A DNA stretch of 6,730 nt from the NCBI GenBank assembly GCA_017561105.1, contig JAFZDR010000082.1:1-6730 (forward strand), given 5' to 3'. The position numbers and the translations under genes were made by a program. Positions 1-6,453 of the stretch are shown one piece after another; position 1 is the first letter of the stretch; each line of letters opens with the position of its first letter. This DNA comes from Alistipes sp. Lineage in GTDB: Bacteria > Bacteroidota > Bacteroidia > Bacteroidales > Rikenellaceae. The notes beneath the pieces are model-generated. The model saw nothing but the letters and a program-made list of their open reading frames with translations, was not told the origin of the DNA and searched no databases.

Positions 1-3000
1 GCTGTGTTTGCCTTCTTATCAGCATCAGATGTCGCAGATGTAGGAACATTGCTTGAAGAGTTACCAATAACACCACCCAAACACATAGGCTTGTCAGCAT
101 CCTTGCGGTTACAAGCACCCGAGAATACGATGTTACCGCTGTTCTTATAGCCGTTACGGATGAGGACAATACCACGGTTCTGGCAACCGATAGCTGTACC
201 GATACGAGTCTCGGTACCAACCTTTGCGCCCTTCTCGACAATGATGTCACCCGAGTTCGAGCAGCCATCGAGAATGCTTGTCTTGCCTGCTGTCTCGAGC
301 TTGGCGAAGAGCATGCCTGCACGGAGCTGATTTGAAACATTAAACTTAGAACCAAATACGAGGTCACCGTGGTTGTGGCAATTTACGAATGTTGCATTCG
401 CATTACCATCGTAGCATCCGTGCGATGGGAAGCAGTTGGTCTTGATTGTAGCATTGATAGTCTGAGTACCATAGGTTGAACAGTTCTTACGCGAGTAGTT
501 GTAAGGCGAACCAAACATACCCGAGTAGAATGTACCGTTGGTAGTACCTGTTAAGGTAAAGTTACCGTAGCTAACGCAGTTTGTAGGGTAGTCCTTCATA
601 CCCCAAGCGATATCACCCCAGTCGATGTTACCCTTATCAGCCGAAGTAGCGTTCTTTGCTGTAAAGTTAGTCACCGACGTACTGTTGAGAGTACAGTCTG
701 CACCCTTGTGAACTGTTGCATTGTCGAGCAAACCACCGAGGAACGCTCCAATACCACCGATAGCGAGAGTAGAACCCGAAGTCAACTCATCCTTCCATAC
801 TGAACGAGCAGGGCGAGTTGTAGTGATATCCATCTTACCATACTGGTCAGCGCTGAATACGCCAGGATATGAAGTACTTGCGTTATCCTCTGTTCCATAA
901 CCGAGGATACCACCGATGTATACGGCTGCAGTGTAAATGAGGTTAGGCATTGTCAAGTTACCCTTGTTGACTACATTGTCGAAGTTGCTTCTGGTCTTGT
1001 TAACATAACCAGCGATACCGGCAAAGTGGCTCTCGAAGCAAACTGTAAAGTCCTTGCCAATGTAGATATCGCCATTGTTAGTAGCTACATTCACACCATT
1101 CTGAGTATGACCCATAATACCACCGATATTAACTCCGTGATTTGCTGTGGTGCCGTCCTTAATGGTAACCTTACCATTGTTTGTCAAGTTAGTCCAAGCA
1201 AGAGATGTTGTCGCGTACGATGTACCAATGATACCACCAACTCTCAAACGACCAAAATAAGTTCCGCTGACATTGATATTACCATTGTTAACCAAGTTAT
1301 CACCAGTTGAGTCAGATTTCCAACCGAGGATACCACCAATATTTACGCAGTTGTAACCAGCGTTTGTCAATGTATTGTCACCTGTAGTAGTCAAATCTAC
1401 ATTGATTTCAGCCTCGTTAGTACAGTTGTTGGCAACAAATACGGTCTTGTAGCCTACAATACCACCAATACAGAAGCCATTGTAAGCAGACTCCTTGTTG
1501 TAGACTGTAGTATTCTTAACGGTGATAACACCCTCCTTGTTATTAACGCAGTCGTTCAAGGTGTGCTGAATCCAAGCCGAAACACCACCTACACGGAAGT
1601 ATGCATTATTGCTGTGGCCACTAAACTGAGCACAATCCTCAACAGTGATAGGAGCGCTATTTGTCAAATTTGACATCTTATTAGTCTCCACGTATTCTTT
1701 ATTTGACAAAGTACAACCACTTACACCACCAACACACAACGAGAGGAACTGGATGTTCTTGAGATTGATCTTACCGTAGTTGTGGAGGTTGTCGTAGTTG
1801 TTGTGCTCTACAGCGTGAGAGATAGCGATAACACCACCGATGTATGCCTGGCGAACACCACGGCTCTCGCCCTCGGCGATGAAGTTGATATCACCATAGT
1901 TGTAGAAGTTGCGACCATCAGCAGTTGCAGGACGACCTACAACACCAGCGATAAAGCAGTCGTGACCGAGCGTACCAGAAAGATAGATGTTACCGTAGTT
2001 CTTCAAATCGTGAAGCGCGCAAGTGTAAGCCTTGGTTGCCAACGAACCGATAACACCACCGAGAGATACACGGATTGGAGAGTACTTCGAAGCTGTGTAC
2101 TCGCCAGCGTATGGATCGTGATACTTGAGATCACCCTTGTTTGTAAGGCGACGGAAGTTCGAGCAGTACTCTGCAGTGTAGACACTGCGGTCGATACTCT
2201 CAATCTCACCTACGATACCACCAATCCAAGGATAGATGGTTGTAGTGTTCGATGAGGTGACGATCTGCTTAATATCCATATCGATCTCGTTAACGCAATC
2301 CTCGATATCGGCTGAAAGACAAGTAGCAACAAGACCACCGGCTGCAAATGGAGCATAAGCTGCGAGCTCACGATTTGCATCGTAAGTGAACTCGTTACAC
2401 TCGATAGTAATCTGACCTGTAGTCGAGCAGTGCGAAATCAAAGGCTTAGCGATAGCCTCGTCAACCTTCGATGCACGGAGCCAACGAGCCAACGAGCCAA
2501 CATTCGGACGAACAGTCTCGTTGATATTTACATCGCGGAGGTGCAAGCCCTTAACATTTGCAGTCAAGGTGTCGAACAATGGAGCGTTCAAACCCTTAAT
2601 TGCATAACCGTTACCGTGGAAAGTTGCGAGCTGAGCAACACCATCGGTGCTGCTGTTTGCCGACTTCCAGTTGATAGAGGTCCAATCCTCGCCTGTCATA
2701 TCTACATCAGCAACCAACAAAGCGTCGTTTGTGTAAGCCGAACCTGCCTCGTTTACTGCAGCAGCAAAGCCCTTCAACGACTCCTTGTCGCGGATAACAT
2801 AGACGCTTGAGCTTGGAGCGTAGATGATGTTGTTGCTGAACTCACGCACCTTGCCTACTGTCAATGGCTTGCTGTCGCCCGCCTTGACTGTAGCGTACAT
2901 CACGCCACCGTCAGCATCGTACAAAGTTACATACAACTCATCGTAAACACCTGCAGGAACTGCAAGGTGGAGGTAAGTAGCCTCGCTCGAAAGCTGAACG

Positions 3001-3602
3001 CCCTCGCCGAACGAATACTCGATAACCTCCTTCGAAGCAGCTGTGGCAGCGAGCTCACCTGTAGTGAAGTCGAGTGTGAACTGACCTGCGATAGGGGCAC
3101 GGTCTACGGTCGACACCTGCGCAAGCACGAGCTTATGCTCACCGACAACACCCACCTTCAAAACACCTGTGAGGTGATTCATCGAAACGCCACCGCCATT
3201 CTCGCTGTAGCCATACATTGTCGAAGCACCATTCGAGAATGTGCCCTCAGTGTACGACTGCTGCGCTGCGAATACTACCTCACCGGCATTTGCAGCAGGG
3301 TAAGCGATGCAGTATGGGGTAGCCAAAGTACCCGAAACTGCGAAAGTCGCTACCGAGCCGTTACCGCCAATAACTGCAGCATTCGACTCAACGCCATTCA
3401 CAGAGATCTTGTCGCCCTCGCTCCAGTAAAGCGGGTAAACGCTACCTGCCTTCTCGCCGAGCTGAGTACGCGACTCCTCCAATGAAAGGACGATTTTGGT
3501 CTGACCATCGGTATTTACGCCGAGGTCCTCAGTTACATCGGTGGTACACGAGAATGCTACCAACGCTGCAACTACCATGAAAATCTTTGTCAAATTTTTC
3601 AT
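1..3602 (-). CDS. Large repeat-containing surface lipoprotein, fimbrillin-like N-terminus (3' end outside window)
   Basis: The frame is open for 1200 codons from ATG at 3602-3600 and runs off the left edge without a stop. Seen: a basic-hydrophobic signal peptide (MKNLTKIFMVVAALVAFSC) with a lipobox-like end at Cys19, so lipid anchoring is likely, though the -3 residue (Ala) is not the classical Leu. Residues about 35-260 resemble Bacteroidetes fimbrillin-like (Mfa-like) domains: 'SRTQL...YWSEGDKISVNG' at 44-70 and 'MNHLTGVLKV' at 141-150. Residues about 265-365 resemble the entry of GLUG-type adhesins ('ESLKGFAAAVN', 'DVDMTGEDW', 'FHGNGYAIKGL'). From about 458 there are some 14 degenerate repeats. 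Inference: a cell-surface adhesin or binding protein with a beta-solenoid stalk; ligand unknown. The start is supported by the signal peptide and A-rich leader; no Shine-Dalgarno site is visible. It has its own promoter, separated from pth by a terminator. I do not recognise a named gene. Confidence 0.85.
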   Translation of the reverse strand, partial: MKNLTKIFMVVAALVAFSCTTDVTEDLGVNTDGQTKIVLSLEESRTQLGEKAGSVYPLYWSEGDKISVNGVESNAAVIGGNGSVATFAVSGTLATPYCIAYPAANAGEVVFAAQQSYTEGTFSNGASTMYGYSENGGGVSMNHLTGVLKVGVVGEHKLVLAQVSTVDRAPIAGQFTLDFTTGELAATAASKEVIEYSFGEGVQLSSEATYLHLAVPAGVYDELYVTLYDADGGVMYATVKAGDSKPLTVGKVREFSNNIIYAPSSSVYVIRDKESLKGFAAAVNEAGSAYTNDALLVADVDMTGEDWTSINWKSANSSTDGVAQLATFHGNGYAIKGLNAPLFDTLTANVKGLHLRDVNINETVRPNVGSLARWLRASKVDEAIAKPLISHCSTTGQITIECNEFTYDANRELAAYAPFAAGGLVATCLSADIEDCVNEIDMDIKQIVTSSNTTTIYPWIGGIVGEIESIDRSVYTAEYCSNFRRLTNKGDLKYHDPYAGEYTASKYSPIRVSLGGVIGSLATKAYTCALHDLKNYGNIYLSGTLGHDCFIAGVVGRPATADGRNFYNYGDINFIAEGESRGVRQAYIGGVIAISHAVEHNNYDNLHNYGKINLKNIQFLSLCVGGVSGCTLSNKEYVETNKMSNLTNSAPITVEDCAQFSGHSNNAYFRVGGVSAWIQHTLNDCVNNKEGVITVKNTTVYNKESAYNGFCIGGIVGYKTVFVANNCTNEAEINVDLTTTGDNTLTNAGYNCVNIGGILGWKSDSTGDNLVNNGNINVSGTYFGRLRVGGIIGTSYATTSLAWTNLTNNGKVTIKDGTTANHGVNIGGIMGHTQNGVNVATNNGDIYIGKDFTVCFESHFAGIAGYVNKTRSNFDNVVNKGNLTMPNLIYTAAVYIGGILGYGTEDNASTSYPGVFSADQYGKMDITTTRPARSVWKDELTSGSTLAIGGIGAFLGGLLDNATVHKGADCTLNSTSVTNFTAKNATSADKGNIDWGDIAWGMKDYPTNCVSYGNFTLTGTTNGTFYSGMFGSPYNYSRKNCSTYGTQTINATIKTNCFPSHGCYDGNANATFVNCHNHGDLVFGSKFNVSNQLRAGMLFAKLETAGKTSILDGCSNSGDIIVEKGAKVGTETRIGTAIGCQNRGIVLIRNGYKNSGNIVFSGACNRKDADKPMCLGGVIGNSSSNVPTSATSDADKKANT
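60..2231 (-). repeat. Degenerate protein repeat region of the surface lipoprotein (codons about 458-1181)
   Basis: The encoded protein repeats two short patterns at intervals of roughly 30-60 residues. The first is a glycine turn: WIGGIVG (459), LGGVIG (514), YIGGVIA (588), CVGGVSG (623), CIGGIVG (711), NIGGILG (754), VGGIIG (788), NIGGIMG (825), YIGGILG (895), CLGGVIG (1174). The second is an Asn-x-Gly-x-Ile/Leu strand start: LTNKGDL (486), LKNYGNI (533), LHNYGKI (606), LVNNGNI (770), LTNNGKV (806), ATNNGDI (840), VVNKGNL (878), CSNSGDI (1114), YKNSGNI (1152). This is like, but not identical to, the GLUG motif. The units are divergent at DNA level, so this is an old protein repeat, not a recent tandem duplication. 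Confidence 0.8.
2478..2501 (-). repeat. Three perfect copies of an 8-bp tandem repeat inside the lipoprotein gene
   Basis: On the coding strand GTTGGCTC is repeated three times without mismatch, covering codons 368-375 (Val-Gly-Ser-Leu-Ala-Arg-Trp-Leu). Because the unit is 8 bp, each copy is read in a different frame, and gain or loss of one copy would shift the reading frame after about residue 370. Confidence 0.9.
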
Positions 3603-3664
3603 TTGGTTTTAGTTTTTTTGGTTAATAATTTAGTTTATGTTGAGTGAAAATTTCTTTCTGCCTT

Positions 3665-3680
3665 AAGCCTTTATAGGCTT
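3665..3680 (-). other. Perfect inverted repeat in the leader of the surface lipoprotein gene
   Basis: AAGCCT and AGGCTT form a 6-bp perfect stem around a 4-nt loop. It lies between the predicted transcription start (near 3696) and the ATG at 3602, so it should fold in the 5' untranslated RNA about 60 nt before the start. It has no following U run, so it is not a terminator. A role in mRNA stability or translation is inference. Confidence 0.5.
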
Positions 3681-3702
3681 GCCAATTTTCGATAATACCT
3701 CG

Positions 3703-3723
3703 CAAATATATCCAATATATTTG
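3703..3723. promoter_or_regulatory. 21-bp near-perfect dyad over the lipoprotein promoter -7 box (possible operator)
   Basis: CAAATATAT at 3703-3711 is the exact reverse complement of ATATATTTG at 3715-3723, with CCA between. The left arm contains the minus-strand -7 box and the right arm occupies the promoter spacer. A dimeric regulator binding here would block RNA polymerase. The tract is AT-rich, so chance symmetry is possible. Confidence 0.4.
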
Positions 3724-3734
3724 AAAATCACAAG
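3703..3734 (-). promoter_or_regulatory. Bacteroidetes-type promoter of the surface lipoprotein gene
   Basis: Read on the minus strand, CTTG at 3734-3731 (a TTTG-like -33 box) is followed after 20 bp by TATATTTG at 3710-3703, a perfect match to the -7 consensus TAnnTTTG. Transcription would start near 3696, giving a leader of about 95 nt. The promoter lies just downstream of the pth terminator, so the lipoprotein gene is an independent unit. Confidence 0.7.
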
Positions 3735-3752
3735 AAATTTTGAAGAAGATAC

Positions 3753-3780
3753 AAAAAATGAGCAACTTGACGGTTGCTCA
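3753..3780 (-). terminator. Rho-independent terminator of the rplY-pth operon
   Basis: On the minus strand TGAGCAAC and GTTGCTCA form a perfect 8-bp stem with a 6-nt loop (3759-3780), followed directly by six T residues (3758-3753). It lies 22 nt after the pth stop codon. Confidence 0.9.
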
Positions 3781-3802
3781 CTGAAGTAGTAAAAGGTGGT
3801 TG

Positions 3803-4366
3803 TTATTTCTTGTTGAAAGTGTTCATTGTGCGGTCGAGACCTACCGAGATGTACGATAGAATGGCGTCACTGAAGAGCTTCAGTCGCTCATCCATCTTCT
3901 CGCGCTCTTCGGCGCTCCACTCGCCCAAAACATAGTCGACCTGGTGGCCACGCGAAAAGTCGCCGCCAATGCCGAAACGCATACGCGCATAGTCCTCTCC
4001 TCCAAGCAGTTCGGTGATGTTCTTCAAGCCGTTATGACCTCCTGCGCTACCCTTTTTACGCATACGCAACTCGCCAAACGGAAGAGCAATATCATCGACT
4101 ACAACCAAGAGTTGAGCCTTGTCGATTTTTAACTCGGTGAGCCAGTAGCGCACCGCCTTGCCCGACAAGTTCATATAGGTCGAAGGCTTAAGCAGGGTTA
4201 CGATATGTCCGCGATGACGGAACTCTGCAACCGAGCCGTAACGCCCCGAAATAAAAGAGGTGTTGGTCTCGGCAGCGAGCCGATCCAACACCTTGAAACC
4301 TATGTTGTGGCGAGTCTCGGCATACTCAGCGCCGATGTTTCCCAAGCCTACAACCAGATATTTCAT
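3803..4366 (-). CDS. pth: Peptidyl-tRNA hydrolase (Pth)
   Basis: Pth cleaves the ester bond of peptidyl-tRNAs that fall off ribosomes, recycling tRNA in the cytoplasm; it is normally essential. The 187-residue length is typical of bacterial Pth. All hallmark residues are visible: Asn10 in 'VGLGNIG', catalytic His20 in 'TRHNIGF', Asn66 in 'KPSTYMNLSG', Asp92 in 'VVDDIALPFG' (matching E. coli Asp93), and His111/Asn112 in 'GGHNGLKNI'. The start ATG is the only one compatible with the N-terminal 'YLVVGLGN' strand; a GGAGA sequence lies unusually close upstream. It follows rplY by 22 nt and ends at a strong terminator, so it should be the last gene of a two-gene translation operon. Assignment is secure. 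Confidence 0.97.
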   Translation of the reverse strand: MKYLVVGLGNIGAEYAETRHNIGFKVLDRLAAETNTSFISGRYGSVAEFRHRGHIVTLLKPSTYMNLSGKAVRYWLTELKIDKAQLLVVVDDIALPFGELRMRKKGSAGGHNGLKNITELLGGEDYARMRFGIGGDFSRGHQVDYVLGEWSAEEREKMDERLKLFSDAILSYISVGLDRTMNTFNKK

Positions 4367-4368
4367 AA

Positions 4369-4373
4369 TCTCC
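4369..4373 (-). promoter_or_regulatory. Shine-Dalgarno-like site of pth
   Basis: The minus strand reads GGAGA two bases before the ATG at 4366. It is the only purine-rich Shine-Dalgarno-like sequence seen before a gene here; the spacing is shorter than usual, so its strength is uncertain. The other starts have A-rich or non-Shine-Dalgarno leaders. Confidence 0.45.
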
Positions 4374-4388
4374 GAAGTCGCTTATTGA

Positions 4389-4970
4389 CTATCGCTTGCC
4401 CTGAGCCTCAGCTGCAGCACCACGCGAAGCACGAGTTACACGAACTGCACAAACTGCCTGAGTTGCTGGTGAGAGGAACTGCAAGCCCTCGAATGCGAGG
4501 TCACCAACGAAGATTGTCTGACCAACCTTCAATGGAGTTACATCAACTACGAGCTCATCTGGAAGGTTCTCCATCAAACCGCGAACAACCAACTTACGAG
4601 CCGAGAGAGCCAACTTACCACCGATCTTAACACCCTCAGCGTTACCTGTGAGGCGTACTGGAAGAGCGATTGCAACTGGCTGACCATCGATTACACGATA
4701 GAAATCAACATGGAGTACCTGCTCACGGATTGGGTGGAACTGAGTCTCACGAACTACAGCCTTCTCAATCTTGCCGTTGAAATCCAACTCTACGATGAAC
4801 GAGCTTGGAGTGTAAATCAAAGCGCGAAGCTCCTTCTCGTCAACAACGAAAGTTACATTCTCGCCTGCGCCGTAGAGGTTACATGGAACCATACCCTCAC
4901 GACGAGCAGCCTTAGCTGCCTTCTTACCGAACTCCGAACGGAGCTCAGCCTTCAAAGTTAAATGCTTCAT
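4389..4970 (-). CDS. rplY: 50S ribosomal protein L25 / general stress protein Ctc (bL25)
   Basis: bL25 binds 5S rRNA in the large ribosomal subunit. This 193-residue protein is the long, two-domain Ctc/TL5 form. Residues about 1-93 are the 5S-binding domain, with 'REGMVPCNLYG' at 24-34 and the conserved stretch 'REQVLHVDFYRV' at 82-93. Residues about 98-185 are the C-terminal beta domain, with 'GGKLALSARKLVVRG' at 117-131 and 'VDVTPLKVGQTI' at 142-153. A short Ala/Gly/Lys/Arg tail ends the protein. The first ATG (4970-4968) fits the usual 'MKxxxLKAELR' N-terminus; its leader is AT-rich without a Shine-Dalgarno site. It is the first gene of an operon with pth 22 nt downstream, a pairing found in many bacteria. 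It has its own promoter and a leader of about 90 nt. Confidence 0.96.
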   Translation of the reverse strand: MKHLTLKAELRSEFGKKAAKAARREGMVPCNLYGAGENVTFVVDEKELRALIYTPSSFIVELDFNGKIEKAVVRETQFHPIREQVLHVDFYRVIDGQPVAIALPVRLTGNAEGVKIGGKLALSARKLVVRGLMENLPDELVVDVTPLKVGQTIFVGDLAFEGLQFLSPATQAVCAVRVTRASRGAAAEAQGKR

Positions 4971-5010
4971 AATCTTTTAATTTTTAATATGTTACCTTGG
5001 GCGGCACTCA

Positions 5011-5031
5011 GCATTTACTCGTGGCAAATGC
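5011..5031 (-). other. Small inverted repeat in the rplY leader
   Basis: GCATTT at 5011-5016 and AAATGC at 5026-5031 are perfect inverted copies separated by 9 nt. They fall inside the predicted rplY 5' leader (about 5061 to 4971) and could form a 6-bp hairpin. No U run follows. Ribosomal protein genes often carry autoregulatory leader structures, but nothing here matches a leader I can name. Confidence 0.35.
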
Positions 5032-5067
5032 CCCATAACCGCTTGCTTTTTAGCCTAAATTCGGGCG

Positions 5068-5098
5068 CAAAGATAGAAATAAAAATCGAGATTGCAAA
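5068..5098 (-). promoter_or_regulatory. Bacteroidetes-type promoter of the rplY-pth operon
   Basis: On the minus strand TTTG at 5098-5095 is followed after exactly 19 bp by TATCTTTG at 5075-5068, a perfect match to both consensus boxes. Transcription would start near 5061. The promoter begins about 40 nt past the stop of the upstream DUF4886 gene, and no terminator hairpin is visible between them, so some read-through is possible. Confidence 0.85.
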
Positions 5099-5138
5099 AT
5101 GTAAATCAAACAATTTCAACTATTTACTCCGTTTGCCG

Positions 5139-6176
5139 CTATTTGCACGCCTTCCACGCCACCTTGCGGGCCTTTTTGGCGAGGGCAGGGGTGTTTTCCA
5201 CGGTTATGATGTCGGTTGTACCCCTGTCGCCTGTGAGCTGAACATCCTTCGAGTATTTAGGGTAGAACTTCACATCCTCCTGCTTGATGTCGAGCAGAGT
5301 GTAGGCGTATGCCAGGCTGGCAATATACATCGCCAAACCCTCCGATAGGTGGGTGTTGTTTTGCGAGCGCTGGAGCTTATAGCCCGACTGCGAGAGGTGC
5401 TTATCCTGACGAGCATTGTATATCGCAAGTCCCACATTTACATAGAATTGGCAGTTGTCGCCCATAGCCTTGCCAATCTCGCGAGTGTCGCTCTGCAAGA
5501 GGTGGTGTACCTTTTCGTAGAGGGCATCCCACTCCGCCTGCGATGCAGGTGCTACGCCGTTGTTGTACATGGTATAGAGGTGCTTGCGGTAGTCGGTATT
5601 TCCCTTTGGATACGAGAATGGCACCATCAAGCCGAAACGCGCTTTGTCTGCCACCTCGGGCTTCATCATCTTTTTGATGCGCTCAACTAGTAAGTTGAGG
5701 TCGAAAGTTCCGCCCTTTGCGAGGTTGTATCGGCGTGCAGTGCTCTCGGGTTGTAAAACGACAATCTCCCAAGGCTTGTCGGCGACAACGCTCTCGAGAG
5801 TTACGCCTATGCCGTTAAGACCGTTTCTATAACCCTTGTTTGGTGTCTTCTTCGGATTCTCCGAGCAGTTGTAGAGCCAATACTGATAGGTGCTGTGCAC
5901 CACCTGGTCGATATTGCGATGCTTGTAGGTGTAAGAGAGGTTGTCGATGCCGTTGTACTGATTTTCGAGTGTCGATCCACCGAGGTAGGCGTGGCCTACA
6001 ACAACGGGAACGCCTGCACTCTTGGCAATGGCGCTCAACCAGCGCATCGAGTCGCGGGTCCAGCTGTTTCCAACGCCGAGGATATAGAGTGTATCGGTCT
6101 TTGCCACAGGCTCGGCAGCCTTAATTTCACTTGCGCCAATCAATACACAAACGACAAATAGCAGAAATCTCTTCAT
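5139..6176 (-). CDS. Exported DUF4886 (SGNH-hydrolase-like) protein
   Basis: The protein is 345 residues. It starts with a signal peptide (MKRFLLFVVCVLIGASEIKA, likely cut near residue 20), so it should be periplasmic or secreted. Family features: 'ILGVGNSWTRDS' at 32-43 (SGNH block I with Ser38), 'AYLGGSTLE' at 63-71 (block II glycines), 'VVLQPES' at 139-145, 'VNVGLAIYNAR' at 246-256, and 'HLSEG' at 276-280. DUF4886 proteins are common in Bacteroidetes; substrates are mostly unproven, with esterase or deacetylase action on glycans suspected. Oddity: the residue three before the putative catalytic His276, normally Asp in 'D-G-x-H', is Asn273 ('NNTH'). An in-frame ATG at 6242 would add 22 residues, but the signal peptide and the promoter placement favour 6176. 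It appears to be a single gene, divergent from rsmA. Confidence 0.85.
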   Translation of the reverse strand: MKRFLLFVVCVLIGASEIKAAEPVAKTDTLYILGVGNSWTRDSMRWLSAIAKSAGVPVVVGHAYLGGSTLENQYNGIDNLSYTYKHRNIDQVVHSTYQYWLYNCSENPKKTPNKGYRNGLNGIGVTLESVVADKPWEIVVLQPESTARRYNLAKGGTFDLNLLVERIKKMMKPEVADKARFGLMVPFSYPKGNTDYRKHLYTMYNNGVAPASQAEWDALYEKVHHLLQSDTREIGKAMGDNCQFYVNVGLAIYNARQDKHLSQSGYKLQRSQNNTHLSEGLAMYIASLAYAYTLLDIKQEDVKFYPKYSKDVQLTGDRGTTDIITVENTPALAKKARKVAWKACK

Positions 6177-6196
6177 GGTTGAAAGGTTTTGTTGCA

Positions 6197-6204
6197 CAAA
6201 GTTA
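6197..6204 (-). promoter_or_regulatory. -7 box of the DUF4886 gene
   Basis: The minus strand reads TAACTTTG, a perfect TAnnTTTG match 20 nt before the ATG at 6176. No TTTG-like -33 box stands at the expected spacing (about 6224-6228), so the promoter may be weak or activator-dependent. The predicted leader is only about 15 nt, with no Shine-Dalgarno site. Confidence 0.5.
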
Positions 6205-6287
6205 GTAAAACTTTTCCGTTTTTTGGTGTTTTCTAGTGGCAAAAATAGTAGTGGGTATTAGCGGCTAGCCATTGGCTTTTTTGTTTC

Positions 6288-6431
6288 TTTATGGCATTTA
6301 ATGACAACGAATGACATGCGCTCCCGTTGGTCGCTGAATGACAATTAATGGCAAAGACCTTCTCGCGCCTGCCATTCAGAGCTCTTTCAAGAGTGCGTAT
6401 GCCATCAAGGGCGTAGCCCGCATGCCATAAA
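6288..6431. repeat. 144-bp segment bounded by a 10-bp perfect inverted repeat
   Basis: TTTATGGCAT at 6288-6297 is the exact reverse complement of ATGCCATAAA at 6422-6431. The segment between holds most of the intergenic repeats, a GGGC-GTA-GCCC mini-hairpin at 6409-6419, and an AATGGCA/TGCCATT inverted pair at 6347-6376. No clear target-site duplication or coding capacity is visible. It may be a small non-coding repeat element or relic. Confidence 0.5.
6290..6428. repeat. Cluster of ATGRCA hexamers with 10-bp spacing, in both orientations
   Basis: Forward copies: ATGGCA 6291, ATGACA 6301, ATGACA 6311, ATGACA 6338, ATGGCA 6348. Reverse copies (TGCCAT): 6370, 6400, 6423. Neighbouring forward copies stand exactly 10 bp apart in two blocks (6290-6319 and 6337-6356), forming an 'AATGRCAnnn' decamer. 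The cluster lies between the divergent DUF4886 and rsmA starts. Whether it is a protein-binding array or a repeat relic cannot be told from sequence. Confidence 0.65.
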
Positions 6432-6453
6432 ATTTCGCAAAAATCAAAAAAAT

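Noticed and set aside
1782..2255. Plus-strand open frame of 157 codons
   Set aside because: It is antisense to the lipoprotein gene, and its Thr/Val-rich composition follows from the repeats on the opposite strand. The same applies to plus-strand frames at 1026-1310, 2430-2810 and 2967-3485.
3665..3780. Invertible promoter flanked by inverted repeats
   Set aside because: The hairpins on either side of the lipoprotein promoter (3665-3680 and 3759-3780) are each self-complementary and do not match one another, so they cannot serve as paired inversion sites.
4205..4630. Plus-strand open frame over the pth-rplY junction
   Set aside because: It is antisense to two securely identified genes and has no recognisable protein features.
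6177..6242. Upstream in-frame ATG that would lengthen the DUF4886 protein by 22 residues
   Set aside because: The extension is polar and precedes a normal signal peptide, and it lies upstream of the only good -7 box (6197-6204).
6267..6282. AGCC-ATT-GGCT followed by a T run, resembling a plus-strand terminator
   Set aside because: The stem is only 4-5 bp, and no plus-strand gene ends nearby because the flanking genes diverge.
6290..6428. Possible CRISPR array
   Set aside because: The repeated unit is only 6-7 bp, occurs in both orientations and has no uniform spacer; no cas genes are nearby.
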